Positions 46,429-56,149 of a DNA stretch of 64,000 bases are shown here, in pieces. Position 1 is the first letter of the stretch. Each line of letters begins with the position of its first letter. Source of the stretch: UBA1141 sp963665155 (GTDB lineage Bacteria; Chloroflexota; Dehalococcoidia; Lucifugimonadales; UBA3495); the NCBI GenBank assembly GCA_963665155.2, contig CAXXFI010000002.1, forward strand, positions 558,001 through 622,000, written 5' to 3'. Made by a program: the position numbers and the translations under genes. Below the pieces are notes generated by a model, which saw only the letters and a program-made list of their open reading frames with translations, did not search any database and was not told the DNA's origin.

Positions 46429-47633
46429 GCCAAAACTCCTGCAAATTTGTAGAAAGTTTCTGCACCGCTATCCCGACATTCGTCGAGATGATTTACCATA
46501 GACTCGCGGCATATGCTTCCTGGGATGCTTCCTGGGATATTTCCTGCCGAATATCTACCGGTTTTGTCACATATTCCCCGACACCTCCGTGCTAGAATTG
46601 TTCCTGTGCCGAAATTGTTCCTGTGCCAGCCTACTTAACTCCCCCTTTTTAACTCCCCCTTATATTGAAGCTTTCTCTTCCACCCCCGTTGACTTTGGTA
46701 CAAATAAGATGACGACGGGTTGGATGCCCCATATCGGTGCCTAGGATTTACATTCCGGTACTTAGCTGGTGCTTCGGTACCTACCCAGCCATTGGGCCGG
46801 CGAAATTTACTGCGCCGTTGGCTAATGGTTCTTCAGCACGGATATGTGCATGAATCTCATTCCGCGAGACCGATGTCGGCCACACCGTCGAACCCCGCGA
46901 TCATTTAACCGGCTTTTTCCGCCTGGTGGTTCGTGTGCAATCTCGCTGGACAATATCGCTAGTGGGACTTGCCGTTAGATCGAATGTAAAAGTACTTCAT
47001 GAAAATGGCACCCGAAGAATCGGCCAAACATGCCAGGTACTAAGCCAGGGATTTAGCCGTTAAAAGTACCCACTCACCAACTGTATTTCCGCGCAAGATT
47101 AGCCTGCACACAAACCCGGATCATGTTGGTCTTACCAGTGGTCACTAATGCACGAATAGCCACTAACTCCATGGCAGCCTGCGCGCTGCCAGCCCGTAGA
47201 ATATCTTCACCCAACGCCGAGGTTTTCCACCTCTGGGATTGCTGCCCGAGTCACTGGGAAACCGCTAAGCCATTGAATTTGCCTCTCGAGCACTGAGCGC
47301 CTGGGGTGTTAACTAACGAACTACGGTGTTAACTAACGAACTACGGTGTTAACTAACGAACTACAATGTAGAAATTACTATTTAGGCGATGTGTCTAGGC
47401 GGGTGTTGACACCTTTCCGATAAAGTGCCCTCCCCCGTAACGGATTGACGGTTGTCCACGCGTAGATTGGTCATTGGTTCTCAGCAAGCAATTGGGGTCC
47501 TTGCAGGCGCTTGAGCAGACTCGTCGACAATCAACATCTGGAGGCCGCTCAGAAATTTTGGATAAGTCCCAGCCTCCGAAAATTCTGAGTGACGATGACA
47601 AGTGGCCCATGATAGTTGTGAATCGCCATAAAA
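46429..47633. other. 1.2-kb gene-poor region with short direct duplications
   Basis: No supported coding sequence. Short imperfect duplications are frequent: gcttcctgggat twice (46515-46540), gaaattgttcctgtgcc (46596-46627), aactcccccttt twice (46635-46665). The 20-bp tandem repeat at 47305-47364 is the clearest. Confidence 0.5.
47305..47364. repeat. 20-bp tandem repeat, 3 perfect units
   Basis: ggtgttaactaacgaactac is repeated three times without mismatch. Each unit contains GTTAAC and GTTAnnnAAC-like half sites, so a binding-site array is conceivable. Confidence 0.9.
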
Positions 47634-47673
47634 AACGGATGGCCCCGCCGACATGCGGCAAGGCCATCCGTTA
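47634..47673 (-). terminator. orphan terminator-like hairpin
   Basis: AACGGATGGCC and GGCCATCCGTT form an 11-bp stem. On the minus strand the stem is followed by TTTTTTATGG, a good terminator, but no minus-strand gene was recognised upstream of it (47674-48650). Confidence 0.7.
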
Positions 47674-47929
47674 ACCCGGTTTCAGGCAAATCAACCCCAG
47701 CATAGAGACACCGGCAAAGCAACTCCACTAGCCTGCCAAGGTAGTCCGGCAGAAAGCTTCCTCTTTACTGGTGGGGCGGTCGTTGATGTGAAATGTGGAA
47801 CCCGTGGATTCTCCGCCGCGCTGGGCAGACTAACCCGGGGTAACAGTCAACTGACTGAATTTCACCTCCAACAGACCCTGTTCCAAGGGTGTCAGCTCAC
47901 TAGCAACCCAGTCTATTATCCAGCGGGGA

Positions 47930-48649
47930 TTGTCGCTCTCTTCATCTATTAGGAGTCTCCTGACAAGCCCCAGGCCGGTGGGGGGAAGCAACGAATTTTG
48001 GATCGAACTTGAGGGACCGGACTCTGACTCTGAAAACGGGATCGAAAACAGAATTGAAACCGGAGTTGAAGCCAGCAGCATTGAGCCTATTCACCGGGTC
48101 TTGTCCGAGAAAGGTATTCGTTTCAGAGAAGCACGGTTGGCGTCCGAGTTGGTTTCGGAAAGCGTCGATCAGCCATTGGTCAACGCTGGGTGGGGGGCGT
48201 TGCTGGTATTGGTGTTTCTGGTCCTGATTCTAGCCAGCGCCTCCGGTGTGATGCTATATACCTACATCGATACCCGGGAGCGCCAGACTGAATTCGCTCT
48301 GCTGCGCACCTTGGGGTCATCCACATCCCAGCTTAATGCCGTAGTATGGTTCGGGGTGTTCTTGATTGTGGGCTGCGGCATTGGCATAGGGTCGTTGATA
48401 GGTTTTCAGACCGGCTCCTACCTTCTGCCGCGGATGGGCGTCGCCGACGACGGAGGCTCTGTGGTGCCGCCTATGATCCTCCACATCAACTGGACAACGC
48501 TGTTAATCTCCTATCTGGCCTTGATTGCGGCCACCATCGGCACCGTGGCTTGGCTGGCTTGGTTCTCCGCCAAGTTGGAGGTGCAAAGGGGCCCTGCGCA
48601 TTGGGGAGGGGTGACCGATGGGCTTTATAATAATGATGGCAATATATAA
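47930..48649 (+). pseudogene. FtsX/MacB-type ABC permease, C-terminal fragment
   Basis: The last FtsX domain is present: WGALLVLVFLVLILASASGV, MLYTYIDTRERQTEFALLRT, LGSSTSQLNAVVWFGVFLIV and TTLLISYLALIAATIGTVAW, with three to four membrane helices. Proteins of this type have about 400-1,000 residues with a periplasmic domain or two FtsX units. Only about 200 are readable, and the 47930 start is a TTG with no ribosome site. It is probably truncated at its N-terminus. It overlaps the following ATPase gene and would be its permease partner. Confidence 0.7.
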
Positions 48650-49670
48650 TAAGAGGACCAATTCTAAGCAGTTTATGAATAATGGACACCAATCAGCGGC
48701 AGGTCAACCCGGGGAGAGCGCAAACGCTCCCATGGGCGGCGAACGGGGTAGGAGAGAAACCAGCGGCCCGTACATCGACTGCCAAGACCTATTTAAGATT
48801 TACAAACGGTCCGACCTGGAAGTAGTTGCCCTTAGAGGCGTCGACTTGGAGGTACAGGCTGGCGAAGTTGTCGCCATTATCGGCGCCAGCGGGAGCGGGA
48901 AGAGCACCTTGCTTAACATCTTGGCAGGCCTTGACCGGCCATCGGCTGGTCAGGTGCGTGTGGGTTCCAGAGACCTGCTGAACATATCGGACCGGGAACT
49001 TGTTTCCTACCGCAGGTTGGAGGTGGGATTCGTGTGGCAGGCGACCTCCCGGAATTTGGTTCCCTACCTGACGGTGCGGGACAATGTGGAACTGCCCATG
49101 ACCGTGGCTGGAACAAAGAGCGCCAATCGCCGTAGCCAGGCTATGGAGCTACTTTCCGCGTTGGGGTTGGCCGATAAGACCAACCGGCTGCCCCATCAGC
49201 TTTCCGGTGGCGAACAGCAGAGGGTGGCTTTAGGGGTGGCCTTGGCCAATCGACCGCCGCTGATCTTGGCGGACGAACCCACCGGCGAGCTGGACACGGA
49301 GTCGGCAGTCCAGGTATTCCGATTGTTCCAAGAATTAAGGAGCCTCTATGGGGTCACCGTGGTTATTGTGACCCACTACCCTGGCGTTGCCCGGTTCGTC
49401 GACAGGGTAGTCCATATCAGGGACGGACGTATTAGCTCGGAATCTTTTGCCAGGCCTAGCCACCACGGTTCCGGAGAGATTCTCGAAGATGAATTTGTAG
49501 TGATTGACAGGGCGGGCCGCCTGCAATTACCCAAAGAGTACGCTGACCAATTTCAAGATGGCGGCCTGGCGAAGGTGGACCTGGAAGGAGACACCATTAC
49601 CATCAGGCCACCTGAGACTAACAAACCACCGGTTCCAAGCAAGCCACCGGGGGAACAGGACGCTGGATAG
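48618..49670 (+). CDS. LolD/MacB-type ABC ATPase with C-terminal AbrB-like domain
   Basis: Up to 350 residues; the ATPase proper begins at about residue 52 (YIDCQDLFKIYKRSDLEVVA), so the exact start is unsure and may be ATG 48675 or 48732. Motifs: Walker A IIGASGSGKSTLLNIL, signature LSGGEQQRVALGVAL, Walker B PLILADEPTGELD and the H-loop VIVTHYP. After the ATPase, residues about 295-335 (EFVVIDRAGRLQLPKEYADQ, KVDLEGDTITIRP) look like a SpoVT/AbrB swapped-hairpin domain. It energises export or lipoprotein release with an FtsX permease. Confidence 0.88.
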   Translation: MGFIIMMAIYNKRTNSKQFMNNGHQSAAGQPGESANAPMGGERGRRETSGPYIDCQDLFKIYKRSDLEVVALRGVDLEVQAGEVVAIIGASGSGKSTLLNILAGLDRPSAGQVRVGSRDLLNISDRELVSYRRLEVGFVWQATSRNLVPYLTVRDNVELPMTVAGTKSANRRSQAMELLSALGLADKTNRLPHQLSGGEQQRVALGVALANRPPLILADEPTGELDTESAVQVFRLFQELRSLYGVTVVIVTHYPGVARFVDRVVHIRDGRISSESFARPSHHGSGEILEDEFVVIDRAGRLQLPKEYADQFQDGGLAKVDLEGDTITIRPPETNKPPVPSKPPGEQDAG

Positions 49671-49797
49671 CCAGAGTAACCCTTTGGGATATCCGAAATA
49701 ACCATAGCTTTGCTCACTTACCAATATATGGTAGGAGTTAACCACATTGCTGCAAAGTTCACTATGAGTAGTCCCGAGAAGAACGCAAAGGGAAGAA

Positions 49798-50502
49798 TTG
49801 AATTCGGTCAATGATCCAACAACCCCGTCAAATAACGCAGTGATCTCGGCGCGGGGCCTAACCCGGGTTTTCGGTTCCGGAGCGGCCAGCGTGGTTGCGG
49901 TCAACCAAGTATCGCTGGAGGTTATGCCGGGAGAAACCCTGGCGTTTATGGGCCGCTCCGGGTCTGGCAAGACCACTTTGCTGAACCTTTTGTCCGGATT
50001 GGACCAACCCACATCGGGGGCGGCTTTGTTTCAGGGAAACGACCTGGCATCGTTGAGCGAGTCCGGCTTGGTCGAGATGCGGCGTCGCAAGATTAGCTTT
50101 ATCTTCCAGTCCTTCGGTCTTATGCCGCTGCTGTCCGCCCAGGAAAACGTAGAACTCCCGTTGCACCTGAGCGGCGTAGGATGGCGGGAGCGCCGTCAAA
50201 GGGCTCACGACGCGCTTGCATTGGTGGGCTTGAGCTCTCGGGCTCGGCACCGGCCTTACGAAATGTCAGGGGGAGAGCAGCAGCGTGCGTCCATCGCAAG
50301 AGCGCTGGTTACCGGCGCTGAAGTCATGTTCGCCGATGAGCCCACAGGGGAGCTGGACACCACCACGGCATCAACAATCGCCGCCATTTTGAAAGATATA
50401 TCGGCCAAAAGAGGGACCACGGTGTTAATAGCCACCCACGATCCTATCCTGGCGTCCGGAGCCAACCGGACGTTCGAGATGGTTGACGGTGCCTTGGCCT
50501 GA
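49798..50502 (+). CDS. LolD/MacB-type ABC ATPase
   Basis: 234 residues from a TTG at 49798 with aagggaagaa upstream. Walker A FMGRSGSGKTTLLNLL, Q-loop FIFQSFGLMPLLSAQENVEL, signature MSGGEQQRASIARAL, Walker B VMFADEPTGELDT and H-loop VLIATHDP are all present. It resembles the ATPase at 48618 but lacks the C-terminal extension. Two ATPases next to one broken permease suggest two exporters or a damaged locus. Confidence 0.92.
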   Translation: MNSVNDPTTPSNNAVISARGLTRVFGSGAASVVAVNQVSLEVMPGETLAFMGRSGSGKTTLLNLLSGLDQPTSGAALFQGNDLASLSESGLVEMRRRKISFIFQSFGLMPLLSAQENVELPLHLSGVGWRERRQRAHDALALVGLSSRARHRPYEMSGGEQQRASIARALVTGAEVMFADEPTGELDTTTASTIAAILKDISAKRGTTVLIATHDPILASGANRTFEMVDGALA

Positions 50503-51658
50503 CTAGCCCTCGGCGTCGCCGCCTCTGGTCGCTAGGCCGCCGGGTAGGACCGGAGAAAATAACCATCCGCTCATCGTTGGAATCTCTTACGCCGTAGCGA
50601 ATGGCTCCGCAGGAATCCGTCACAGTGCCGCCATACCTTAACACTAGAATCCGGCGATTCGCGCTTCCAGAGCCATCCGAAGCCTCGATTATCGTTTTTT
50701 ACCTAATTTTTCTGCGGCATCGTTTCAACTGGAACTGGGCTGGCAGAGCTCGGGCGTTCTTCTTTCAACACCACGCCCATGGGGAAAAGATTGGACACCT
50801 ACCTGTCTAATCTGTCGAGGAGTTCCGCCGCCATGAGGCCCAAGTGCAGGCAACAACTACTAGAATTAAACAAGCCTCTTTCAACAAGCCTCTTTCAACA
50901 AGCCCCCTTCAACAAGCCCCCTTCAATGGGAAACAAGACGCTGAGAAATTTAGTCACCGTACCTGCGCCTCCCAACTTTGATCCTGCGTTTCTCCAGTAA
51001 TAGCATTTCCTTACCGATTACTCTAAATCGAAGCGCAATCAACTGTGACCCAAAGCCTCGAATCACCCTTCCCGTTGTTGAGTTTCAAATCTAGCCGGAC
51101 ACACCGAGTGGGCGGCACAAAGGGAACGGCGAATGGGTTTATAACCGTTAAAGTCCATCCAATTTAAACAGTTTCACCCAAAACACGATTGCATCAATCA
51201 GGCCCAACTCCAGCCCTGATATGTTCCATGACACTGGAAAATATCCATGCAGAACAAGAACGAACCGGGCGTTTACGACAAGCGGAATGAAATTGGCTGT
51301 GTTACAGCGTCACCAAAGCCGGTTGCCGAAATACGTCATATCAATTTCCAAATCGCTCCATTATGCGCAAGGTTAAGCCTATCACTGTAAAGGCTCAACA
51401 CCGATTTAGCTTGAGTAACTTGAAACAGGTATTGACGTTTCGAATAACTATGATTATAATCCCGTGCCACTGCCGATGGCAGCTTGGGAGGGCCAACACG
51501 GCAGCATTGGTAGGCGGCCTACTTGGGAGACCGCTCGCCAATACGTTCCCAAAGGTGGATGCCGACGCGCCCACAATCTCAATAGAGTTGCGGCGTATGG
51601 GGGTACAGCATTCAAGGGAACGGAGTGGGTTTCAGTCATACAATCTTGGGGGAGCGAC
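50503..51658. other. 1.15-kb gene-poor region
   Basis: No supported gene. The segment 50868-50938 holds three to four near-copies of caacaagcc[ct][ct][ct]tt. It lies upstream of dctP and should hold its promoter; no confident promoter could be picked. Confidence 0.4.
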
Positions 51659-53065
51659 ATGCGGAAATATCTTTTTTCTGGTTTGATCGGGGTGATTCTA
51701 TTGATCATTGCGGCCTGCGGCGGCGATGATCCCACAGCGGATCCTGCAGCCGGAGCCACGGCTGTTCCATCCCAATCGTCCTCGGGGTCGGTGGCGACAA
51801 CAGCGCCTTCCTCGGGTTCGGGCTCGGGTTCAGGTTCGGGTTCGACTTCGGCATCAGCTTCGTTGCAAGATATTGCGGCCAAGATGGCTGGCGGCCCCGG
51901 CGCGATCTACATTGGCGATGTTAGCCAGCTAGCCGGCCCGGCTCCCGGAGATGGCCTTGGCGACGGTTCGGGGAATGTTCCTTTGGCCATGGTCACGAAA
52001 AACAGTTGGATATTCCAAACCGACTACTACCGGTCGCTTTTGGAAAAAGCCAAGTTCACCGACCCGACAGAGTTGACTTCCTCAGGCGAGAACGTTGACG
52101 TCCAGTACGCTTGTATTAACCGAGCGTTGCTGCCCTGCGTGCTCCAGATCGAGTACTTTGCGAAAAACATCCTGGCACGCACCAACGGGCAAGTGGACTT
52201 TGAGGTCAGCAGTTACCCCGAGCTAGGACTAGCTGGCTCGGACATGATTGATTTGATCCAAGACGGCACCATTTCCTTCGCTCAAATCCAGCCCGCCTAC
52301 GTCGGCGGCACCATGCCACTAATCGACATCATCTACATTTGGGGTCTCTGGAAGGACTCCAAATCCGAGCACTTGTCCAATACCGCCATGCTGACGGACT
52401 TGGACGCAGCAATGGAAGCGAACACCGGCGGGGGCAAACTCATCTATCACATCTGGTACGGTGGCAACGACCAATTCTTCTTCTCCTCACGGTCACTACT
52501 CGAACCCGGTGACTTCGATGGCATGAAGAGCCGTAGCCACGGCACCACAATGACCGACTTCATCAACGGTCTGGGCGGCGAAGGACAGTTCATGGCCTTT
52601 GCCGAGGTATACACAGCCTTGGAGAGAGGCATTCTGGACGCTGGCGTCACCGGCGGCCATGCCGGATTCGGCCAGAGGTGGTACGAAGTAACCAACTTCC
52701 TGGTGGGCCCAGCCATTTCCATGCCCATGGGATTCGAGACCATGAACAAAGACACCTGGGAAAACATCCCGGCAGACCTCCAGGCGATCATCATCGAAGA
52801 AGGCGCCAAGATGGAGTTGGAAAACCTACGTCTTGCAGCCGTCTGGAACGAGACCGCTGTCTCGGTTAACACCGACGCCGGCATGACTTACCAGCCGTAC
52901 GACGACGCCATGCTGGAGTTCATTTACAACGAGGTCACCTTGGGACGGGTGTTGCCCAACTGGATCAAGAGGGTGGGGCCGAGCGAAATCGCCCTGTTCA
53001 ATGAGAAGGTAGCTCCCTTCGCAGGTGTTAGCATCGGGGCCGATGGCTCTATTACCGTAGAGTAA
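51659..53065 (+). CDS. dctP: TRAP transporter substrate-binding lipoprotein (DctP family)
   Basis: 468 residues from ATG at 51659 with gggggagcgac upstream. The signal peptide MRKYLFSGLIGVILLIIAAC ends in a lipobox (IAAC-GG). A low-complexity Ser/Gly/Thr/Ala linker follows (SSGSVATTAPSSGSGSGSGS). The DctP domain includes YFAKNILARTNGQVDFEVSS, YPELGLAGSDMIDLIQDGTI, SFAQIQPAYVGGTMPLIDII, and late MKSRSHGTTMTDFINGLGGE, AFAEVYTALERGILDAGVTG. The family's conserved Arg and substrate-contact helices are in this area. It captures an organic acid outside the membrane for the DctQM permease. Confidence 0.93.
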   Translation: MRKYLFSGLIGVILLIIAACGGDDPTADPAAGATAVPSQSSSGSVATTAPSSGSGSGSGSGSTSASASLQDIAAKMAGGPGAIYIGDVSQLAGPAPGDGLGDGSGNVPLAMVTKNSWIFQTDYYRSLLEKAKFTDPTELTSSGENVDVQYACINRALLPCVLQIEYFAKNILARTNGQVDFEVSSYPELGLAGSDMIDLIQDGTISFAQIQPAYVGGTMPLIDIIYIWGLWKDSKSEHLSNTAMLTDLDAAMEANTGGGKLIYHIWYGGNDQFFFSSRSLLEPGDFDGMKSRSHGTTMTDFINGLGGEGQFMAFAEVYTALERGILDAGVTGGHAGFGQRWYEVTNFLVGPAISMPMGFETMNKDTWENIPADLQAIIIEEGAKMELENLRLAAVWNETAVSVNTDAGMTYQPYDDAMLEFIYNEVTLGRVLPNWIKRVGPSEIALFNEKVAPFAGVSIGADGSITVE

Positions 53066-53080
53066 TGCTATAAGTGGCGG

Positions 53081-53110
53081 TTACCAGGCCCAAAGGCACG
53101 GGCCTGGTAA
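53081..53110 (+). terminator. terminator or attenuator after dctP
   Basis: TTACCAGGCCC and GGGCCTGGTAA pair perfectly (11 bp) with a short loop, followed by TTTAATAAG. It may lower expression of the permease genes relative to the binding protein. Confidence 0.7.
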
Positions 53111-53131
53111 TTTAATAAGCAACCAACAAAT

Positions 53132-53176
53132 GTGGCGGGCCTCTGGGAAATAATTACACGGGATTAGGCCCGCCAC
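53132..53176 (+). other. second hairpin between dctP and dctQ
   Basis: GTGGCGGGCCT and AGGCCCGCCAC pair perfectly with a 23-base loop. No T-run follows. The rest of the gap to 53487 contains no supported gene. Confidence 0.6.
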
Positions 53177-53487
53177 TCAAGAGTCCGGATAAATAGTGGC
53201 TAACCGATATCGGATAAACAAACCGAACTTGAACAAACTAACGCAATTGGTACCCAAGCTGCCGGGTGGTTGAATACGAATTGAATTCGTCATTTTCACC
53301 AAAAAGACCGTGCAAACATAAAAAACACTGGTTAAAGCTTTACACAATAGTGTAGAATGGGGGGCGCACTAGGGAACGGCCTGTGATGGCATGTCTGCCG
53401 TGCGCCCAGGAGACATCAGATAGTCACCGGAACAGTCTCGAGTCATGTGTCCTAAACGTATAGGATGAGGAGTAAGGAGGCCGCAAA

Positions 53488-54165
53488 TTGAGCGAAGTCC
53501 GTCTGGATACTGAGGGAGCAGGGGCGATTCCTGCGCCACCGACATATGGCAGACTGGCCGATGAGACACGAACACTGCCATTGAGCCTGCTGCTCATGGT
53601 CCGTCAGTCCACAGTGTTTCTGGACAGGGTCTACCTAGTCATGGGCTGGATCTGCGGTATCGAGCTCCTACTGTTGGGATTCTGGATAACCTACCAGGTC
53701 ATCGCCCGTAAAGTAGGATGGGTCCAAGCTCCTGCGACCGACGTAATGGCGGGCTACGTGCTTGCCATGGCTGCGACTTGGTCGTTCTCATACTCTCTGA
53801 GAAGCGGTTCCCATGTGCGCATCGATGTGATGCTGCCGTTCATGGGAACAAATACCCGTCGCTTCTTCGATCTAGTCTCATTGGCTGCGGTAGCGTTTCT
53901 TGCCTCGATCACCGCATGGAAACTGTGGATCGTGATCGTTAAGAATTATCAAAGGGGAGTCGTAACCAATGATTACCCCCTTACCCCGCTGTGGATTCCA
54001 AAAATCGTGGTAGGTATAGGTTTCGCGGCTTTGGGATTCACTGCCATTCACATGATGATTGGATTGCTGGCAGAGTGGCTCTTGCCCATATGGCACAAGA
54101 AGCTGGGCGGTGGGGAGATTGAATATTACGACATCATGGTGGATGACGTCCCCTCGGTAGCCTAG
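53488..54165 (+). CDS. dctQ: TRAP transporter small permease (DctQ family)
   Basis: 225 residues from a TTG at 53488 with a strong ribosome site (taaggagg). Four membrane helices: GWICGIELLLLGFWITYQVI, DVMAGYVLAMAATWSFSYSL, FFDLVSLAAVAFLASITAWK and PKIVVGIGFAALGFTAIHMM. The GSHVRIDVM segment is the conserved DctQ motif between helices 2 and 3. The N-terminal about 35 residues are longer than usual. DctQ pairs with DctM to form the sodium-driven TRAP permease. Confidence 0.93.
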   Translation: MSEVRLDTEGAGAIPAPPTYGRLADETRTLPLSLLLMVRQSTVFLDRVYLVMGWICGIELLLLGFWITYQVIARKVGWVQAPATDVMAGYVLAMAATWSFSYSLRSGSHVRIDVMLPFMGTNTRRFFDLVSLAAVAFLASITAWKLWIVIVKNYQRGVVTNDYPLTPLWIPKIVVGIGFAALGFTAIHMMIGLLAEWLLPIWHKKLGGGEIEYYDIMVDDVPSVA

Positions 54166-54276
54166 TATCTATAATACTGGATCAACTGCCGAGGCAGGTG
54201 ACCAAAGCTCGGCAGGCAAGTTATCGCAAGGGTTAGTGGTCTTTATAGACCAAATCGTTAGGAGGCCGTAGAACCG

Positions 54277-55779
54277 ATGGCAATTGGCGTTGCATTTGGT
54301 TTGATGGGTGCGTTCTTCCTGGGTGGGCTTTACGTTGCAGCCGCCTTGGGGTGCCTGTCCTTAATTATCATGTGGTTCTTTTCCGATGCTCCCTTGTGGA
54401 ACATCATGGCCAACAAGGCTTGGGAAGGAAATACCAGCTTCATTCTGGTGGCGGTCCCCCTCTTTATCTTGATGGGTGAATTGATGAACCGCAGTGGAAT
54501 GGGTGAGCGCATGTACGCCACCATTTCACGCTGGTTGTGGTTCCTGCCTGGGGGGTTGATCCACACCAATATTGCATCCTGTGCGATATTCGCGGCCTGC
54601 TCCGGCTCCAGTGTGGCCACTTCGGCAACAATTAGCCGGGTCTCCCTACCGGTGTTCCGTGCACGTGGCTACAATGAGCGCCTGGTTATTGGCTCTCTGG
54701 CAGCCGGCGGAACTCTGGGAATCCTGATACCACCAAGCATCAGCCTGATCATCTATGGGGTGCTGGTGGAAGAGTCTATAGGAAGGCTGTATCTCGCAGG
54801 ATTCTTCCCAGGATTCATGCTAGCTGGCATATTCATGGTGATGATCGCTATCGTAGCAATCATCTGGCCCAATATTGCCCCCAAAGAAAGTGAAGGCCAA
54901 AGCTTCTTTGACTTGGATCAGTGGAGGCAGCGAATAATCAGCTTGCTAGCCTTGATCCCTGTGGCCGGTCTGATATTCGTCGTGTTGGGCACGATATACA
55001 TGGGCATCGCCACCCCCGGCGAAGCTGCAGCATTTGGAGTGTCTGGCGCACTGATCATCGGCGTGGCAATTAACTCCGATAAGATCTGGCGGCCGTGGGG
55101 AGCTAAGTTCCTGAATGTTACGGGTCTGGTCAACATCCTGCCAATCGATGCCAAGGTTGAGGTCCGGCAATCCGTTCTCCCGCCGATGAGCGAATTCACC
55201 AGCGTAGCAAGGTTCACCTGGGAAATGCTCCAGTCTTCATTCATGTCGACGGTGCGAACAACGGGAATGATTTTCCTAATCGTTCTTGCCGCCTTTACTC
55301 TCAGCTTCGCATTCGCTAGGCTGGGAATCTCCCAAGACATCGCCGACGCTATTACCGGCATGAAACTTAATGAGATCACCCTGGTAATTGTGTTGGTGGT
55401 ATTCTACCTGGTTTTGGGAACTTTCATGGAGAGCTTCTCCATGCTGGTAACCACAATCCCCATCTTGGTGCCCACACTAGAACAAGTGGGAGTAGACTTG
55501 GTTTGGTTCGGAATAATCATGGTGATTCTCGTAGAGGCCGCCCTCATCAGCCCGCCCGAAGGCATAAACCTCTATGTATTGCACGGGGTACGCCAAGATA
55601 TCACCAAGGAGCTGGCTGACGCCGAAGGAGTTGAAGCCCAACAGGGCACGATTGCGGACGTGTGGATTGGTGTCATGCCGTTTATGGCTTGTATGGGTAT
55701 CGCTATTGCGTTAATAATCGCCTTCCCCGATATTGCCCTTTGGTTGCCCGACGCAGTTAAGGGCGAAAGACTGGGTTGA
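54277..55779 (+). CDS. dctM: TRAP transporter large permease (DctM family)
   Basis: 500 residues from ATG at 54277 with taggagg upstream. Multiple membrane helices with family blocks: AVPLFILMGELMNRSGMGER, FAACSGSSVATSATISRVSL (the substrate and sodium site hairpin), GSLAAGGTLGILIPPSISLI, the ATPGEAAAFGVSGAL region and VFYLVLGTFMESFSMLVTTI. An extra hydrophilic stretch of about 50 residues (WGAKFLNVTGLVNILPIDAK onward) separates helices in the middle. It forms the sodium:solute symporter with DctQ. A clear terminator follows. Confidence 0.95.
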   Translation: MAIGVAFGLMGAFFLGGLYVAAALGCLSLIIMWFFSDAPLWNIMANKAWEGNTSFILVAVPLFILMGELMNRSGMGERMYATISRWLWFLPGGLIHTNIASCAIFAACSGSSVATSATISRVSLPVFRARGYNERLVIGSLAAGGTLGILIPPSISLIIYGVLVEESIGRLYLAGFFPGFMLAGIFMVMIAIVAIIWPNIAPKESEGQSFFDLDQWRQRIISLLALIPVAGLIFVVLGTIYMGIATPGEAAAFGVSGALIIGVAINSDKIWRPWGAKFLNVTGLVNILPIDAKVEVRQSVLPPMSEFTSVARFTWEMLQSSFMSTVRTTGMIFLIVLAAFTLSFAFARLGISQDIADAITGMKLNEITLVIVLVVFYLVLGTFMESFSMLVTTIPILVPTLEQVGVDLVWFGIIMVILVEAALISPPEGINLYVLHGVRQDITKELADAEGVEAQQGTIADVWIGVMPFMACMGIAIALIIAFPDIALWLPDAVKGERLG

Positions 55780-55820
55780 GGATGACCATCCCTAGGTAAA
55801 ATCTAAGCGGTTAGTATGCG

Positions 55821-55862
55821 AAAGCGGCCTCGTCCGGGTGAAAACCCAAGCGAGGCCGCTTT
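55821..55862 (+). terminator. rho-independent terminator of the TRAP operon
   Basis: AAAGCGGCCTCG and CGAGGCCGCTTT form a perfect 12-bp stem around an 18-base loop, followed by GTTATG. The A-rich left arm also allows reverse use. Confidence 0.8.
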
Positions 55863-56149
55863 GTTATGTGGGTTTTCTCGCCCTCCCAAGTGTCCGGCTA
55901 CCGGAGAGTCCGCCAAGTGTAGACGTGCCTTATCGCCCAGGCTTATCATGAATTCAACACCGGCGGCAGGATGTGAACCTGGCGCGGCGGGCCACCAGCG
56001 TAATGGTCGCGATTATTGAGTAACCCGCCGGATGTCCGGACTATAAGGGTAGGAACTATACCGGGGCAGGCACCAACCACAGGTCATTTGCAACTCCGTA
56101 TCCACCACCCAGGACTATTCCATAAAACTATTCCAGTGGAACATTCCAA

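Noticed and set aside
47395..47952. Short ORFs of 66-99 residues before the ABC permease
   Set aside because: No ribosome sites, no domain and overlapping in several frames. The terminator-like hairpin runs through one of them.
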